Shown here piece by piece: positions 17,077 through 25,408 of a stretch of 64,000 bases of DNA. Both the position numbers and the translations under genes were made by a program. Position 1 is the first letter of the stretch; each line of letters starts with the position of its first letter. This DNA comes from DATCMU01 sp036563245 (GTDB lineage: Bacteria > Pseudomonadota > Alphaproteobacteria > Rhizobiales > Devosiaceae), in assembly GCA_036563245.1 (NCBI GenBank), contig DATCMU010000012.1, positions 1 through 64,000 on the forward strand, given 5' to 3'. The notes under the pieces were generated by a model that searched no databases, had not been told where the DNA came from, and saw only the letters and a program-made list of their open reading frames with translations.

Positions 17077-17787
17077 TCAGCGTCCCTTTTCCTTGCGCCA
17101 GCGCTCGAAATCGATGCGATGCTCTTCCATGGTGCGCGGATAAAGACCGATCACGGAAACGCCGTCCTTGACGCGTTCGACGACAAAATCTTCGTAGGCG
17201 GTCATTTCGACGGCATCCGCAGCGACTTCCTCGGCGATCTCCTGAGGGATGACGATCACGCAGTCGTCGTCGCCCACAATGATGTCGCCGGGGAAAACCG
17301 CCACGTCGCCGCATCCGATCGGCACATTCAGGTCGAGCGCCTCGTGAAGGGTGACATTCGTCGGGCTTGAAGGGCGGACGTGATAGGCGTGGATATCGAG
17401 ATCGGCAATAGTCGCCGCGTCCCTGAACCCGCCATCGGTGACCACGCCAGCGACGCCGCGCACTTGCAGGCGTGTTAGCAGGATGTCACCTGCCGAAGCT
17501 GCACGCGGGTCCTTGCGACTATCGATTACCAGCACGTGGCCGGCCGGGCAGGTTTCCACTGCAACGCGCTGCGGATGGGTTGGCTTGAGGAATTCGGTGA
17601 CCTGGTTGCGGTCCTCTCGCGCCGGGATATAGCGCATGGTGTATGCTGGTCCCACCATGTTCTTTCCCTTCTGCCTGACGGGATGCACCTCCTGGATTAC
17701 CTGGTTGCGAAGCCCGCGCTTGAACAGCAGGGTGGCCAGTGTGGCGACCGATACGCCCATCAGTTTGGCATGTAATTGTTCATCCAT
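17077..17787 (-). CDS. RraA-like / HMG-aldolase-type protein
   Basis: A 236-residue protein of the RraA fold, which includes the RNase E regulator RraA and the 4-hydroxy-4-methyl-2-oxoglutarate and 4-carboxy-4-hydroxy-2-oxoadipate aldolases. The GVVTDGGFRD motif supplies the Arg-Asp pair used for oxaloacetate/pyruvate and metal binding in the aldolases, and IGCGDVAVFPGD follows. It is longer than true RraA (about 160 residues), with an extra N-terminal segment. As last gene of a sugar-acid operon, 20 bp behind a DHDPS-family lyase, an aldolase or decarboxylase role on a keto acid is more likely than RNase control. Confidence 0.8.
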   Translation of the reverse strand: MDEQLHAKLMGVSVATLATLLFKRGLRNQVIQEVHPVRQKGKNMVGPAYTMRYIPAREDRNQVTEFLKPTHPQRVAVETCPAGHVLVIDSRKDPRAASAGDILLTRLQVRGVAGVVTDGGFRDAATIADLDIHAYHVRPSSPTNVTLHEALDLNVPIGCGDVAVFPGDIIVGDDDCVIVIPQEIAEEVAADAVEMTAYEDFVVERVKDGVSVIGLYPRTMEEHRIDFERWRKEKGR

Positions 17788-17806
17788 GACAACGTCTCCG
17801 GTTTGA

Positions 17807-18697
17807 TCAGATCAGGTCATTTGCCGAGAGGAAGGCATTCATGCGCTTCTGCTGGTCTTGGGTCAGCGGCCAGGCCGACGGTGGCCGCGTCGGACCGCAA
17901 TCGATCCCCATCGCGATCAGCGCCGATTTGACCCCGGTCACATTTGTTCCGCCCATTTCCTCGGCCCGTATGTCTTCGAAGGCCCGCATGCCTGCGATCA
18001 GCCGGTTCGCCTCAGCATAACGCTCCGCTTCGAGCGCCCGATGGATGGCGATCGAACGTTCAGGCCACACATTGATCAGGCCTGAGGTGAATCCGCGCGC
18101 CCCGACCGCATAGAAGGCCGGCGCCCACACTTCCGCCAAGCCGCCGACCCAGATGATCGATGGGTCCGTCGCATCCATCGCCTGTGCCAGCTTCTGGGGG
18201 TTTGGCGTCGCCCATTTCACGCCTTTTACACCCGGTATTGCGCAAAGATCCGCGATGGCCCTTGTTCCGATTCCGTCGTTTCGCAAGTAGAGCATCAGGG
18301 GCAGGCCATCGCCCGCGTCCGCCACTGCCTTGACATAGTCGATCAACCCGCGCGGCGAAACGAACGGGTCGGGGGGCTGGTGCACCATGAGCGCAGCGGC
18401 TCCCGCCTCGGCCGAGAAGCGCGCCAGGCGCGTCGCATCCCGGATGCCACGTCCAACGCCGGCAATGACTGGCGCGCGCCCGTCAACCAGCGCTATGACC
18501 TCGCGCGCCATGGTTTCGGCTTCGTTCGTGGTCAGCGCGTAGAATTCCCCGGTATTGCCATTGACGACCGGCAAGTGCATCCCGGCGTCGAGTGCGCGGT
18601 CGATGATCGGCGCCAAGCGGGCGGGGGCGATCTCCCCTGCGTCGTCATAGGGCGTCACCAATATGCCGGATATCCCGGCCAGTTTTTCGTCGAGCAT
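17807..18697 (-). CDS. DHDPS/NAL-family keto-acid lyase or dehydratase
   Basis: A 296-residue class I aldolase-fold protein. The carboxylate-binding GNTGE lies at 47-51, Tyr137 is in LMLYLRND, and the Schiff-base Lys lies in GVKGVKWATPN (K161 most likely). The family covers dihydrodipicolinate synthase, sialic-acid aldolase, and 2-keto-3-deoxy sugar-acid aldolases and dehydratases. Twelve bases separate it from the IlvD/Edd dehydratase upstream. That pairing is the layout of the L-arabinonate dehydratase plus 2-keto-3-deoxy-arabinonate dehydratase couple, so it likely handles that enzyme's product. It is distinct from the kdgD paralogue at 20498. Confidence 0.85.
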   Translation of the reverse strand: MLDEKLAGISGILVTPYDDAGEIAPARLAPIIDRALDAGMHLPVVNGNTGEFYALTTNEAETMAREVIALVDGRAPVIAGVGRGIRDATRLARFSAEAGAAALMVHQPPDPFVSPRGLIDYVKAVADAGDGLPLMLYLRNDGIGTRAIADLCAIPGVKGVKWATPNPQKLAQAMDATDPSIIWVGGLAEVWAPAFYAVGARGFTSGLINVWPERSIAIHRALEAERYAEANRLIAGMRAFEDIRAEEMGGTNVTGVKSALIAMGIDCGPTRPPSAWPLTQDQQKRMNAFLSANDLI

Positions 18698-18709
18698 GTG
18701 GATTCCTGT

Positions 18710-20452
18710 TCAGAAGATGTCGGGCTCCCCGGCCGCCTGGCCGAAGTCGCGTTCGAGAAAGGCGAAGTCGCAGCCCTTGTCGGCCTGGGTTACCTGCGAG
18801 GTATAGAGCCATCCCCAGCCACGCGCGTAGCGCGGTGGCGGGGCGGTCCATGCCGCCCTGCGCCGGGCGAGTTCTTCCTTGTCCACAAGCATGTCGAGGC
18901 GCCGGGCCGGCAGGTCGAGAACGATCATGTCGCCGGCGCGCAAAAGGGCGAGGGGGCCTCCCACAAAGGCTTCGGGCGCCACGTGCAGGATGCAGGCCCC
19001 GTAGGATGTGCCCGACATTCGGGCATCCGATATGCGCAGCATGTCCCGATACCCCTGCCGGATCAGGGCCCTTGGAATGGGGAGCATGCCCCATTCGGGA
19101 AAACCCGGTCCGCCCTGGGGGCCCGCGTTGCGCAACACCAGGACGTGGTCCGGCGTCACTTCGAGCCTCTCGTCGTCCACTGCGGCCTTCAATTCGGGAT
19201 AGCTGTCGAACACCATGGCCGGGCCCGTATGCCGATGGAACCTGGGGTCCGCCGCGGCGGGCTTCATCACCGCGCCGTCGGGGCAGAGGTTGCCGCGCAG
19301 GACGGCAATCGAGCCTTCCGGATAGACCGGATTGGACAAGGGGCGGATGACGTCGGCATTCCAGACTTCGGCGTCGCCAATGGCCTTGCCCAGTGGCTCA
19401 CCGGTTATGGTGAGCGCCGACCGATCAAGCCGGTCCCCCAGTTCGCGCATCAACGCGGGTAACCCTCCGGCGTAATGGAAGTCCTCCATCAGATACTTGT
19501 CGCCCGAGGGACGGATATTGGCGATCACGGGGACATCGCGCCCCAGCCGGTCGAAATCATCGAGCCCGAAATCGATACCGGCGCGCCGCGCCATGGCGAT
19601 CAGATGGACCACCGCGTTGGTCGAGCACCCGGTGGCAACGGCAACCGTGGCGGCATTGCGCACGGCGGTTGCGGTGACGATCCGGTCGGGCGTGAGGTCC
19701 TCGAAGACCATCTCCACGATCCGCCGCCCGCTGCCCGATGCCATGCGCTGATGCCCGCTGTCGACGGCGGGGATCGACGACGCCCCGGGCAGGGTGAGCC
19801 CCAGGGCCTCGGCAATCGACATCATGGTCGCCGCAGTGCCCATGGTCATGCAGGTGCCGGCCGACCGGGCGATGCCACCTTGGAGGCCGAGCCATTCCGC
19901 GTCGCTCACATTGCCCGCCCGCCGCTCGTCCCAGTATTTCCAGGCATCCGAACCCGAGCCGAGCGTGCGACCCTCGAAATTGCCGCGCAGCATGGGTCCG
20001 GCCGGCACGTAGATCATCGGCACGCCCGCCGAGATGGCGCCCATGACAAGGCCCGGCGTTGTCTTGTCGCACCCACCCATCAGCACCACACCGTCAATGG
20101 GATGCGAGCGGATCTGCTCTTCGGTCTCCATGGCGAGCAAGTTGCGATAGAGCATCGAGGTGGGTTTGGTGAAGGTCTCGTCCACCGACAGGGCCGGCAG
20201 TTCTACCGCGAACCCCCCGGCCTGGACGACGCCACGTCGAATGTCCTCGACGCGTTCGGGAAAGTGCGCGTGACAGGTGTTGAGTTCGGACCAGGTCGAG
20301 AGGATGCCGATGATCGGCTTCCCCATGAAGTCTTCTTCGGCATAGCCCAATTGCATCATTCGGCTGCGATGGCCGAAGCTGCGAAGATCGTCGGGCGCAA
20401 ACCAGCGTGCGGAGCGGAACCCGGATGGTGATTTGCGCTGCATCTGGCTCAC
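18710..20452 (-). CDS. IlvD/Edd-family sugar-acid dehydratase (pentonate type)
   Basis: A 580-residue iron-sulfur dehydratase. Cluster ligands are Cys60 (SELNTCHAHF), Cys128 (GGCDKTTPG) and Cys201 (GTCMTMGTA). The catalytic Ser lies in the SDARMSGTSYG motif. Length and spacing match the L-arabinonate/D-xylonate dehydratase branch rather than IlvD (dihydroxyacid) or Edd (6-phosphogluconate). It would turn a C5 or C6 aldonate into a 2-keto-3-deoxy acid for the lyase at 17807. It lies within a minus-strand operon starting near 25209. The exact sugar acid cannot be assigned. Confidence 0.88.
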   Translation of the reverse strand: MSQMQRKSPSGFRSARWFAPDDLRSFGHRSRMMQLGYAEEDFMGKPIIGILSTWSELNTCHAHFPERVEDIRRGVVQAGGFAVELPALSVDETFTKPTSMLYRNLLAMETEEQIRSHPIDGVVLMGGCDKTTPGLVMGAISAGVPMIYVPAGPMLRGNFEGRTLGSGSDAWKYWDERRAGNVSDAEWLGLQGGIARSAGTCMTMGTAATMMSIAEALGLTLPGASSIPAVDSGHQRMASGSGRRIVEMVFEDLTPDRIVTATAVRNAATVAVATGCSTNAVVHLIAMARRAGIDFGLDDFDRLGRDVPVIANIRPSGDKYLMEDFHYAGGLPALMRELGDRLDRSALTITGEPLGKAIGDAEVWNADVIRPLSNPVYPEGSIAVLRGNLCPDGAVMKPAAADPRFHRHTGPAMVFDSYPELKAAVDDERLEVTPDHVLVLRNAGPQGGPGFPEWGMLPIPRALIRQGYRDMLRISDARMSGTSYGACILHVAPEAFVGGPLALLRAGDMIVLDLPARRLDMLVDKEELARRRAAWTAPPPRYARGWGWLYTSQVTQADKGCDFAFLERDFGQAAGEPDIF

Positions 20453-20497
20453 AAGCCCCTTCCTTTCTCCAGCCGGCGCTTCATCCCCTCGCTGGAC

Positions 20498-21403
20498 CTA
20501 GCGCCGGTTATCGATGAGTTGGGCAAGCATGCCGCGTTCCTGCTCGGTAAGATCCGTCAAAGGAGACCGGACGCTGCCCGTGGCAAATCCGCGTAGCGAA
20601 ACCCCTGCCTTGATGGCCGAAACCGCGTATCCGATCTGGCGGTCGCGGATTTGTGCGAAGGGATAATAGAAGTCCTTCAGCATGGCTGTGCAGGTTGCGT
20701 CGTCGCCTGCCGAAAAAGCTTCGAAGAACTGGAGCGCGGTTTCGGGCACGAAATTGAACACCGCTGAAGAATAGGTGTCCACGCCGGCACCACGATAGGC
20801 TTGCGCAAAAAGTTCGTGGGTGGGCATGCCGCCAATATAGGCGAGCCGGTCGCCGATCTGCGCTGTAATGCGTCGAACCGTATCAATGTCGCCCGTACCG
20901 TCCTTGAAACCGATCAGGTTGGGGCACTCGGCAGCCAGGGCCTCAAGTGTCGCCGCGGTGACACGCGAATTGTCGCGATTGTAGACGATCACACCCATGT
21001 TGGTGGACTGGCACACTGCGCGGATGTGATTGGCTATACCTTCCTGCGGGGCGTTGATCAGGTAGTGAGGCAGCAAGAGGATGCCGTCGCCGCCAGCTTC
21101 CTCGATGCCTTGTGCGATCTCGCATGCGAGTTTCGTACCGTATCCGCACCCTGCCAGGATTGGCGCATCTGGCTGGGCGGCCTTGGCAGTGCGGGTAACC
21201 TCTATGATCTCGGTAGGGGTGAGCGAGAAGAGTTCGCCGGTGCCGCCAGCAACGATCAGGCCGGCAACCTTGTACTCGGACAGCCATTCCAGATGTGAGC
21301 GGAAGGCGCCGGGGTTGAAATTGTCCTCGGCATCGAAAGGCGTGACCGGAAATGAAAGAAGTCCGGAGCGGATAATGTCACGAAGAGCGTCGGGCTGTAT
21401 CAT
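20498..21403 (-). CDS. kdgD: 5-dehydro-4-deoxyglucarate dehydratase
   Basis: A 301-residue DHDPS-fold enzyme that converts 5-keto-4-deoxyglucarate to 2-oxoglutarate semialdehyde with loss of water and CO2. It follows the Pseudomonas KdgD pattern throughout: SGLLSFPVT near the start, GGTGELFSL, LLLPHYLI, Tyr141 in VVYNR-type IVYNRDN, Lys167 in NLIGFKDG, VYSSAVFNFVP-type TYSSAVFNFVP, and the ending SPLTDLT. ATG at 21403 gives family length; the longer frame runs back into udh. It is the shared lower step for glucarate and galactarate made by the enolases and GarD in this window. Confidence 0.95.
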   Translation of the reverse strand: MIQPDALRDIIRSGLLSFPVTPFDAEDNFNPGAFRSHLEWLSEYKVAGLIVAGGTGELFSLTPTEIIEVTRTAKAAQPDAPILAGCGYGTKLACEIAQGIEEAGGDGILLLPHYLINAPQEGIANHIRAVCQSTNMGVIVYNRDNSRVTAATLEALAAECPNLIGFKDGTGDIDTVRRITAQIGDRLAYIGGMPTHELFAQAYRGAGVDTYSSAVFNFVPETALQFFEAFSAGDDATCTAMLKDFYYPFAQIRDRQIGYAVSAIKAGVSLRGFATGSVRSPLTDLTEQERGMLAQLIDNRR

Positions 21404-21431
21404 GGAAACGACTTTCGATAAAAGAGGCTTT

Positions 21432-22226
21432 TCAACGTTCGATGATGGATTGCGCAGCGAAGGTGGCACCCTGCCAGCGGCTTTCGGGTGCTTCTGGGCC
21501 GGGCGGATTGCCGGCCGCTTCGACCTCGGCGCGGTAGGTTTCGGCAGTGTCCTGGGGCGCCCAGCCCAGATGCGCGGCGGGGGTGTTGTCCCACCAGCCG
21601 GCCTGGTTTGCCGAAGCGCCGTAGACGACGGTCCAGCCGACGCGTTTCGCGGCAAAGGTTCGCTCGATCAGCCGTCCGAGATCATCGTGGGAAAGCCAGG
21701 TGGAAAGCATGCGGTGGTTTGTCGGTCTTGGAAACGACGAGCCGATGCGGGCGCACACCGATTCAATGCCGAACTTGTCCCAGTAGAGCCGGGCGAGGTC
21801 TTCCCCGAACGCCTTCGAGAGACCATAAAGACTGTCCGGTCGCGGCGCGGTGTTGCCGTCCAGCCGTTCGCCGGGCCTGTAGAAGCCTGTCACGTGGTTG
21901 GAACTGGCATAGAAGATGCGGCCGATGCCGTGCTTGCGGGCGGCTTCGTAGATATTGAAGCAGCCGTCGATATTGGCGCTGCGAATGGTCTGCCAGTCAT
22001 CCTCGACCGATCGCCCGCCAAAATGCACGATGCCGTCACAGTCCCTGACCAGCGCATCGACTGCCGACGCGTCCGCAAGGTCACAGGCGACGAATTCCTC
22101 GGTATCGGTGAGATCGCTGGTAGGGGCGATGTCGGACAGCCTCAACGCGTCGGCCAGATTACCGATCCGCGTGCGCATCGCCTTGCCGAGATTGCCGGCG
22201 GCGCCAGTCATGAGCAGGCGTTTCAT
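21432..22226 (-). CDS. udh: Uronate dehydrogenase
   Basis: A 264-residue extended SDR that oxidises D-galacturonate or D-glucuronate to the aldaro-lactone with NAD. The Rossmann motif TGAAGNLG lies at 7-14, the YASSNHVTG segment at 106-114 is typical of Udh, and Tyr134-x3-Lys138 is the catalytic pair. Length equals characterised Agrobacterium and Pseudomonas Udh (about 265). The ATG at 22226 overlaps the upstream hydrolase stop (ATGA). Its presence fixes the operon as an oxidative uronate pathway leading through lactone and aldarate to KdgD. Confidence 0.93.
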   Translation of the reverse strand: MKRLLMTGAAGNLGKAMRTRIGNLADALRLSDIAPTSDLTDTEEFVACDLADASAVDALVRDCDGIVHFGGRSVEDDWQTIRSANIDGCFNIYEAARKHGIGRIFYASSNHVTGFYRPGERLDGNTAPRPDSLYGLSKAFGEDLARLYWDKFGIESVCARIGSSFPRPTNHRMLSTWLSHDDLGRLIERTFAAKRVGWTVVYGASANQAGWWDNTPAAHLGWAPQDTAETYRAEVEAAGNPPGPEAPESRWQGATFAAQSIIER

Positions 22227-23134
22227 GAAGGTATTCCTCGAAGTTCGGGGCCGGCAAACGCGCCATTGACCCAATCTGACAGAAACGAAAATGCGGCGCG
22301 GCGCATCGGGGGAGTCTCGTGATGTCCGACCTCGGGGTCGGCGACGACCCGCAGGGCGGCTGACCGTCTGTAGGCGCGCCGGACACGCGCAAGGGCCCGA
22401 TCCCGGGCGCACTGCGGGGTGAGAATGTCCTGTTCACCGTAGGCGATCAGTTGCGGGCGCGGTGCGACTCTCGCGGCGACGTCGCCCATATCGGCGCATT
22501 CGAGGAGTCCGGGTACGACCAGGTAGAGGCCGTGACGGTCGTGCGCACCGCTATCGATCATGGTGGCGACGTCCGAAAGGACGCAGAATTGCAGGACCGC
22601 GCCGACCCGGTCGTCAAGCGCCGCTAGCCAGAAGGCGTGGGCGGCGCCCATTGAAACGCCCATTGCTGCGATACGGCCGACGTCAACCATTTCCGATTCG
22701 ACGAGCCAGCCCAGCGCCAGCTGCAAGTCGCCGATCATCTGCCCAAAAAGCGGCCGCCCTCTCCAGAGCCCGGCTTTGGCCAGCGCGGATTCGCGTCCCT
22801 CGCAGATCCGATCGCCAAAGCCCGGCATGTCGACACAGAGGGCGGCGAAGCCGGCGGCCAACAGCTCTTCGCCCCAAGGGGCACTCAGCCAACTCGCGCC
22901 ATGCATCAACTCCCGACGGCCCAATTCGTACTGTCCGCCATGAGCGTGGCAATAGAGCAGGGCAGGTGGGTTGCCCCCGGGCGTCAGGAAAGTGGCGGGC
23001 CGACCGTCGATCTGCAGCTCGATCACCTTGCCCCCTGCAACCGATTTTTCGGAAACTACGACAGCGCGCGCCGGCTCCGGTCGTTCCGGAGACAGGCCGA
23101 GCAGATCAAATAGCCGGGCGCGCAAACCGTCCAT
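22223..23134 (-). CDS. Alpha/beta hydrolase (dienelactone-hydrolase-like)
   Basis: A 303-residue alpha/beta hydrolase. The nucleophile elbow GVSMGAAH carries the Ser, the acid is probably Asp in YGEQDILTP, and the base His is in EVGHHETP. An oxyanion region HAHGGQYELG precedes them. No signal peptide is seen, so it is cytoplasmic. The ATG lies one base after the stop of the upstream enolase gene and its own stop overlaps udh, so it is tightly coupled to uronate oxidation. Opening an aldarolactone or removing an ester from the uronate are the natural candidates; the substrate is unproven. Confidence 0.8.
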   Translation of the reverse strand: MDGLRARLFDLLGLSPERPEPARAVVVSEKSVAGGKVIELQIDGRPATFLTPGGNPPALLYCHAHGGQYELGRRELMHGASWLSAPWGEELLAAGFAALCVDMPGFGDRICEGRESALAKAGLWRGRPLFGQMIGDLQLALGWLVESEMVDVGRIAAMGVSMGAAHAFWLAALDDRVGAVLQFCVLSDVATMIDSGAHDRHGLYLVVPGLLECADMGDVAARVAPRPQLIAYGEQDILTPQCARDRALARVRRAYRRSAALRVVADPEVGHHETPPMRRAAFSFLSDWVNGAFAGPELRGIPS

Positions 23135-23135
23135 C

Positions 23136-24314
23136 TCAGCAATACCCGGTCGAACCATCGGGACGGATCGGGAGTCGGCGTTCCCAATGTACGTAGCGGT
23201 CGGTCTTGAGATAGTCTTCGTCAATCTCGACGCCCCAACCAGGGCGATCCGGGCGCAACTCAAGATAGCCGCCGACGGGCAGGTAGGGGTCTTTCACATA
23301 GACCACGGCTTCCTCGGCCACATTCATGCCATCGGAGTGATAGGCTGCCCCTGTGGGGAGTCTGTATTCGAGAATCTTGAAATTGGGGCACGCAGCGGAG
23401 AAGTGCAGGTTGACGGCTGTCGCAAGCGGACCCATCGGGTTGTGGGGTGCCACGGGCACGTAGAACGCCTCTGCCAGGGCGGCGATCTTGCGCATCTCCA
23501 GCAGTCCGCCCACCACGCAGATGTCAGGCTGGATGATGTCGGCGCCAGCAACTTGCAGCAGACGCAGGAACTCGAAGCGCGAATAAAGGCTTTCGCCGGT
23601 TGCCAGCGGGACGTGGAGTTGCGCCTTCAGGCGACCCCAGGCCTCGATGTTCTCTGGCCGCATCGGCTCTTCATAGAAGAGCGGATTGAACTGGGCGAGT
23701 AGATTGCCAAGTTGAACCGCCTGCCAGGGCTCGTAGATTCTTGCATGGGCGTCGAACGCGAATTCGGCGTCGGGGCAAAGCGTCATCGTCCGCTCCACCC
23801 AGTCGCCGGTGTTCTTGAGAACGCGCCCCCACGGCACCGAATTCAGGTCCGTGCGGAAGGGCGACAGCTTGAAGGCTGTAAAGCCCCAACGTTCCGTCAT
23901 GGCTGCCGTGTAGTCCCGGATGTCTTCCGGCTCGGGAGCCGAATAGACGCCGAGATAGACCTGGACCTTGTCGCGGACGTTTCCGCCAAGCAACTGGTAG
24001 ACAGGAACGCCCAGCGCCTTGGCCGAGATATCCCAGAGTGCGTGGTCGATGCCCGACATGGCGGCAAGTCCGATCGCGCCGGGCGGGAAACGGCTCTGCT
24101 GAAGCAGCTTGAGCATGATCCGCTCGATTCGGCGCGGATCTTCGCCCTGCAATTGCACGAACAAGTAGTCGAGCAGCGGTGCAAGTGCCTTGTCGGGACC
24201 GTGATTATAGCATTCGCCCCAACCGGTAATTCCTTGGTCCGTATCGATGGCCACGATCAGCCGCGGTCGGTCGCGGTCGCGGGTCATGAATGTGCGCAAG
24301 CCAGTGATCTTCAT
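23136..24314 (-). CDS. Enolase-superfamily dehydratase, D-galactonate-dehydratase type
   Basis: A 392-residue protein with the D-galactonate dehydratase active-site pattern: Asp188-x-His190 (FDAH) as metal ligand plus acid/base, Glu215 (YEEP), Glu241 (GES) and the Asp264/His291 dyad. K149-L-S replaces the K-x-K seen in racemases. AGGAT lies eight bases before ATG 24314; a TTG six bases further up is less likely. Within a udh-kdgD operon it may act on a galactonate-like or aldarate substrate. D-galactonate, D-gluconate and D-arabinonate dehydratases share this fold, so the acid stays open. Confidence 0.87.
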   Translation of the reverse strand: MKITGLRTFMTRDRDRPRLIVAIDTDQGITGWGECYNHGPDKALAPLLDYLFVQLQGEDPRRIERIMLKLLQQSRFPPGAIGLAAMSGIDHALWDISAKALGVPVYQLLGGNVRDKVQVYLGVYSAPEPEDIRDYTAAMTERWGFTAFKLSPFRTDLNSVPWGRVLKNTGDWVERTMTLCPDAEFAFDAHARIYEPWQAVQLGNLLAQFNPLFYEEPMRPENIEAWGRLKAQLHVPLATGESLYSRFEFLRLLQVAGADIIQPDICVVGGLLEMRKIAALAEAFYVPVAPHNPMGPLATAVNLHFSAACPNFKILEYRLPTGAAYHSDGMNVAEEAVVYVKDPYLPVGGYLELRPDRPGWGVEIDEDYLKTDRYVHWERRLPIRPDGSTGYC

Positions 24315-24330
24315 ATTCAAATCCTTTTGC

Positions 24331-25209
24331 TCAACCCGCGAAACGCGCCTGCGGCACGCCCGTCACGCCAAGGCCGGTGATCGCGAGCAGTTGCCCTGCC
24401 AGCGGTTGATTGGTGGTGTCGGCAATCAGGGGCGCACCGATCGAGGTGAGGTAGAGCACGTCGAGATTGCGCCCGCCGAACATTGGCTTGGTCGGGCGCT
24501 CAACCGGCACGTCGATCGTCCGGTCCACACGCCCGTCCGGCGTGATCCGATAGACTTGCCAGCCACCGACGCCTGCCATCCAGTAGCAGCCGTCGGAATC
24601 GACGGTGCCGCCGTCCGGCCGTCCGGCAACCGAACGCGTGTCGAAGAAGACCTCGGGCTCGGACGGGATGCCGGTCCCCGTGTCATAGTCGCAACGCCAG
24701 ATGGTGCGGACCGCCGGATTGCTGTCCGAGAAATACATCGTTCTTCCGTCAGGGGAGAAGGCGAGGCCATTCGTGGTGAAGATGCCATCGCGCCACGGGG
24801 TGACCTGGAGATCCGGGTCGAGCCGATAGAAACGGCCCCGCTTTTCCGGTTCTCCACCGTCCTTCATCGTCCCGGCCCACAGCCGCCCCTGCATGTCGGT
24901 TGTGCCGTCATTGAACCGGTTGTCGGGCAGTCGCGCTTCCGGATCGGCGATATGGCGGCGCTCGCCGGTTGCGGGATCGAAGAACCAGAAGCCGGACCTG
25001 GTCGCGACCACCAGTCCCCCGGCCTCCCTCAGCGCCAGGCAGCCCACGGGCTCGCCGAATTCCCATGCGCTGTAGTCCCCGCTTCCAGGCGATAGTCTGC
25101 GAATTCCGCCGGCAGGAATGTCGACCCACCACAGCGCCTGGTCGCGTTCGTCCCATACGGCGCCCTCGCCGAGTCTGTCTGCGAGTGAGCTCACACTTTC
25201 GATTCTCAT
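24331..25209 (-). CDS. SMP-30/gluconolactonase-family lactonase (uronate operon)
   Basis: A 292-residue six-bladed propeller. Likely metal ligands are Glu in LGEGAVWDE (near residue 16), the Asn pair in DNRFNDG and TTNGLAFSPDG, and Asp in GRPDGGTVDSDG. The start at 25209 follows GGGGGAGAG; a longer frame extends into the promoter region. It is the first gene of the minus-strand operon that contains udh, whose product is an aldarolactone, so galactaro- or glucarolactone hydrolysis is the likely reaction. It is only distantly similar to the paralogue at 8266. Confidence 0.9.
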   Translation of the reverse strand: MRIESVSSLADRLGEGAVWDERDQALWWVDIPAGGIRRLSPGSGDYSAWEFGEPVGCLALREAGGLVVATRSGFWFFDPATGERRHIADPEARLPDNRFNDGTTDMQGRLWAGTMKDGGEPEKRGRFYRLDPDLQVTPWRDGIFTTNGLAFSPDGRTMYFSDSNPAVRTIWRCDYDTGTGIPSEPEVFFDTRSVAGRPDGGTVDSDGCYWMAGVGGWQVYRITPDGRVDRTIDVPVERPTKPMFGGRNLDVLYLTSIGAPLIADTTNQPLAGQLLAITGLGVTGVPQARFAG

Positions 25210-25288
25210 TCCACTCTCCCCCCAAGCGACTTTCTTGTCTTTCCCGCGATGGTCTTGCGGCATGTGCGTCTCATGTCTCGACGGCACC

Positions 25289-25310
25289 TTGTCCAAAAGT
25301 CATCGGACAA
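25289..25310. promoter_or_regulatory. Inverted repeat in divergent promoter (1)
   Basis: TTGTCC and GGACAA form a perfect 6-bp inverted repeat with a 10-base spacer, 80 bp before the lactonase start on the minus strand. It is a plausible operator half of the 199-bp region that drives both uronate operons. No clear -10 hexamer accompanies it. Confidence 0.4.
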
Positions 25311-25320
25311 CTTGGAGGAA

Positions 25321-25342
25321 CTGTCAATTATTTGTTTGACAG
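25321..25342. promoter_or_regulatory. Inverted repeat in divergent promoter (2), overlapping TTGACA
   Basis: CTGTCAA and TTGACAG form a perfect 7-bp inverted repeat with an 8-base spacer. Each arm contains a TTGACA -35-like hexamer, one reading outward on each strand, so a bound repressor could shut both divergent promoters. The GntR protein at 36079, last gene of the rightward operon, is the obvious candidate. Confidence 0.5.
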
Positions 25343-25408
25343 ATTGTTGAGGGTTTGCGACGTTTTTGCCGCGGACGGGGAGAGTCCGCAAATAGGGAGG
25401 AGACAGAT

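Noticed and set aside
17077..17787. Calling this gene rraA (RNase E inhibitor)
   Set aside because: It is about 75 residues longer than RraA and sits in a catabolic operon; the aldolase-type DGGFRD motif is present.
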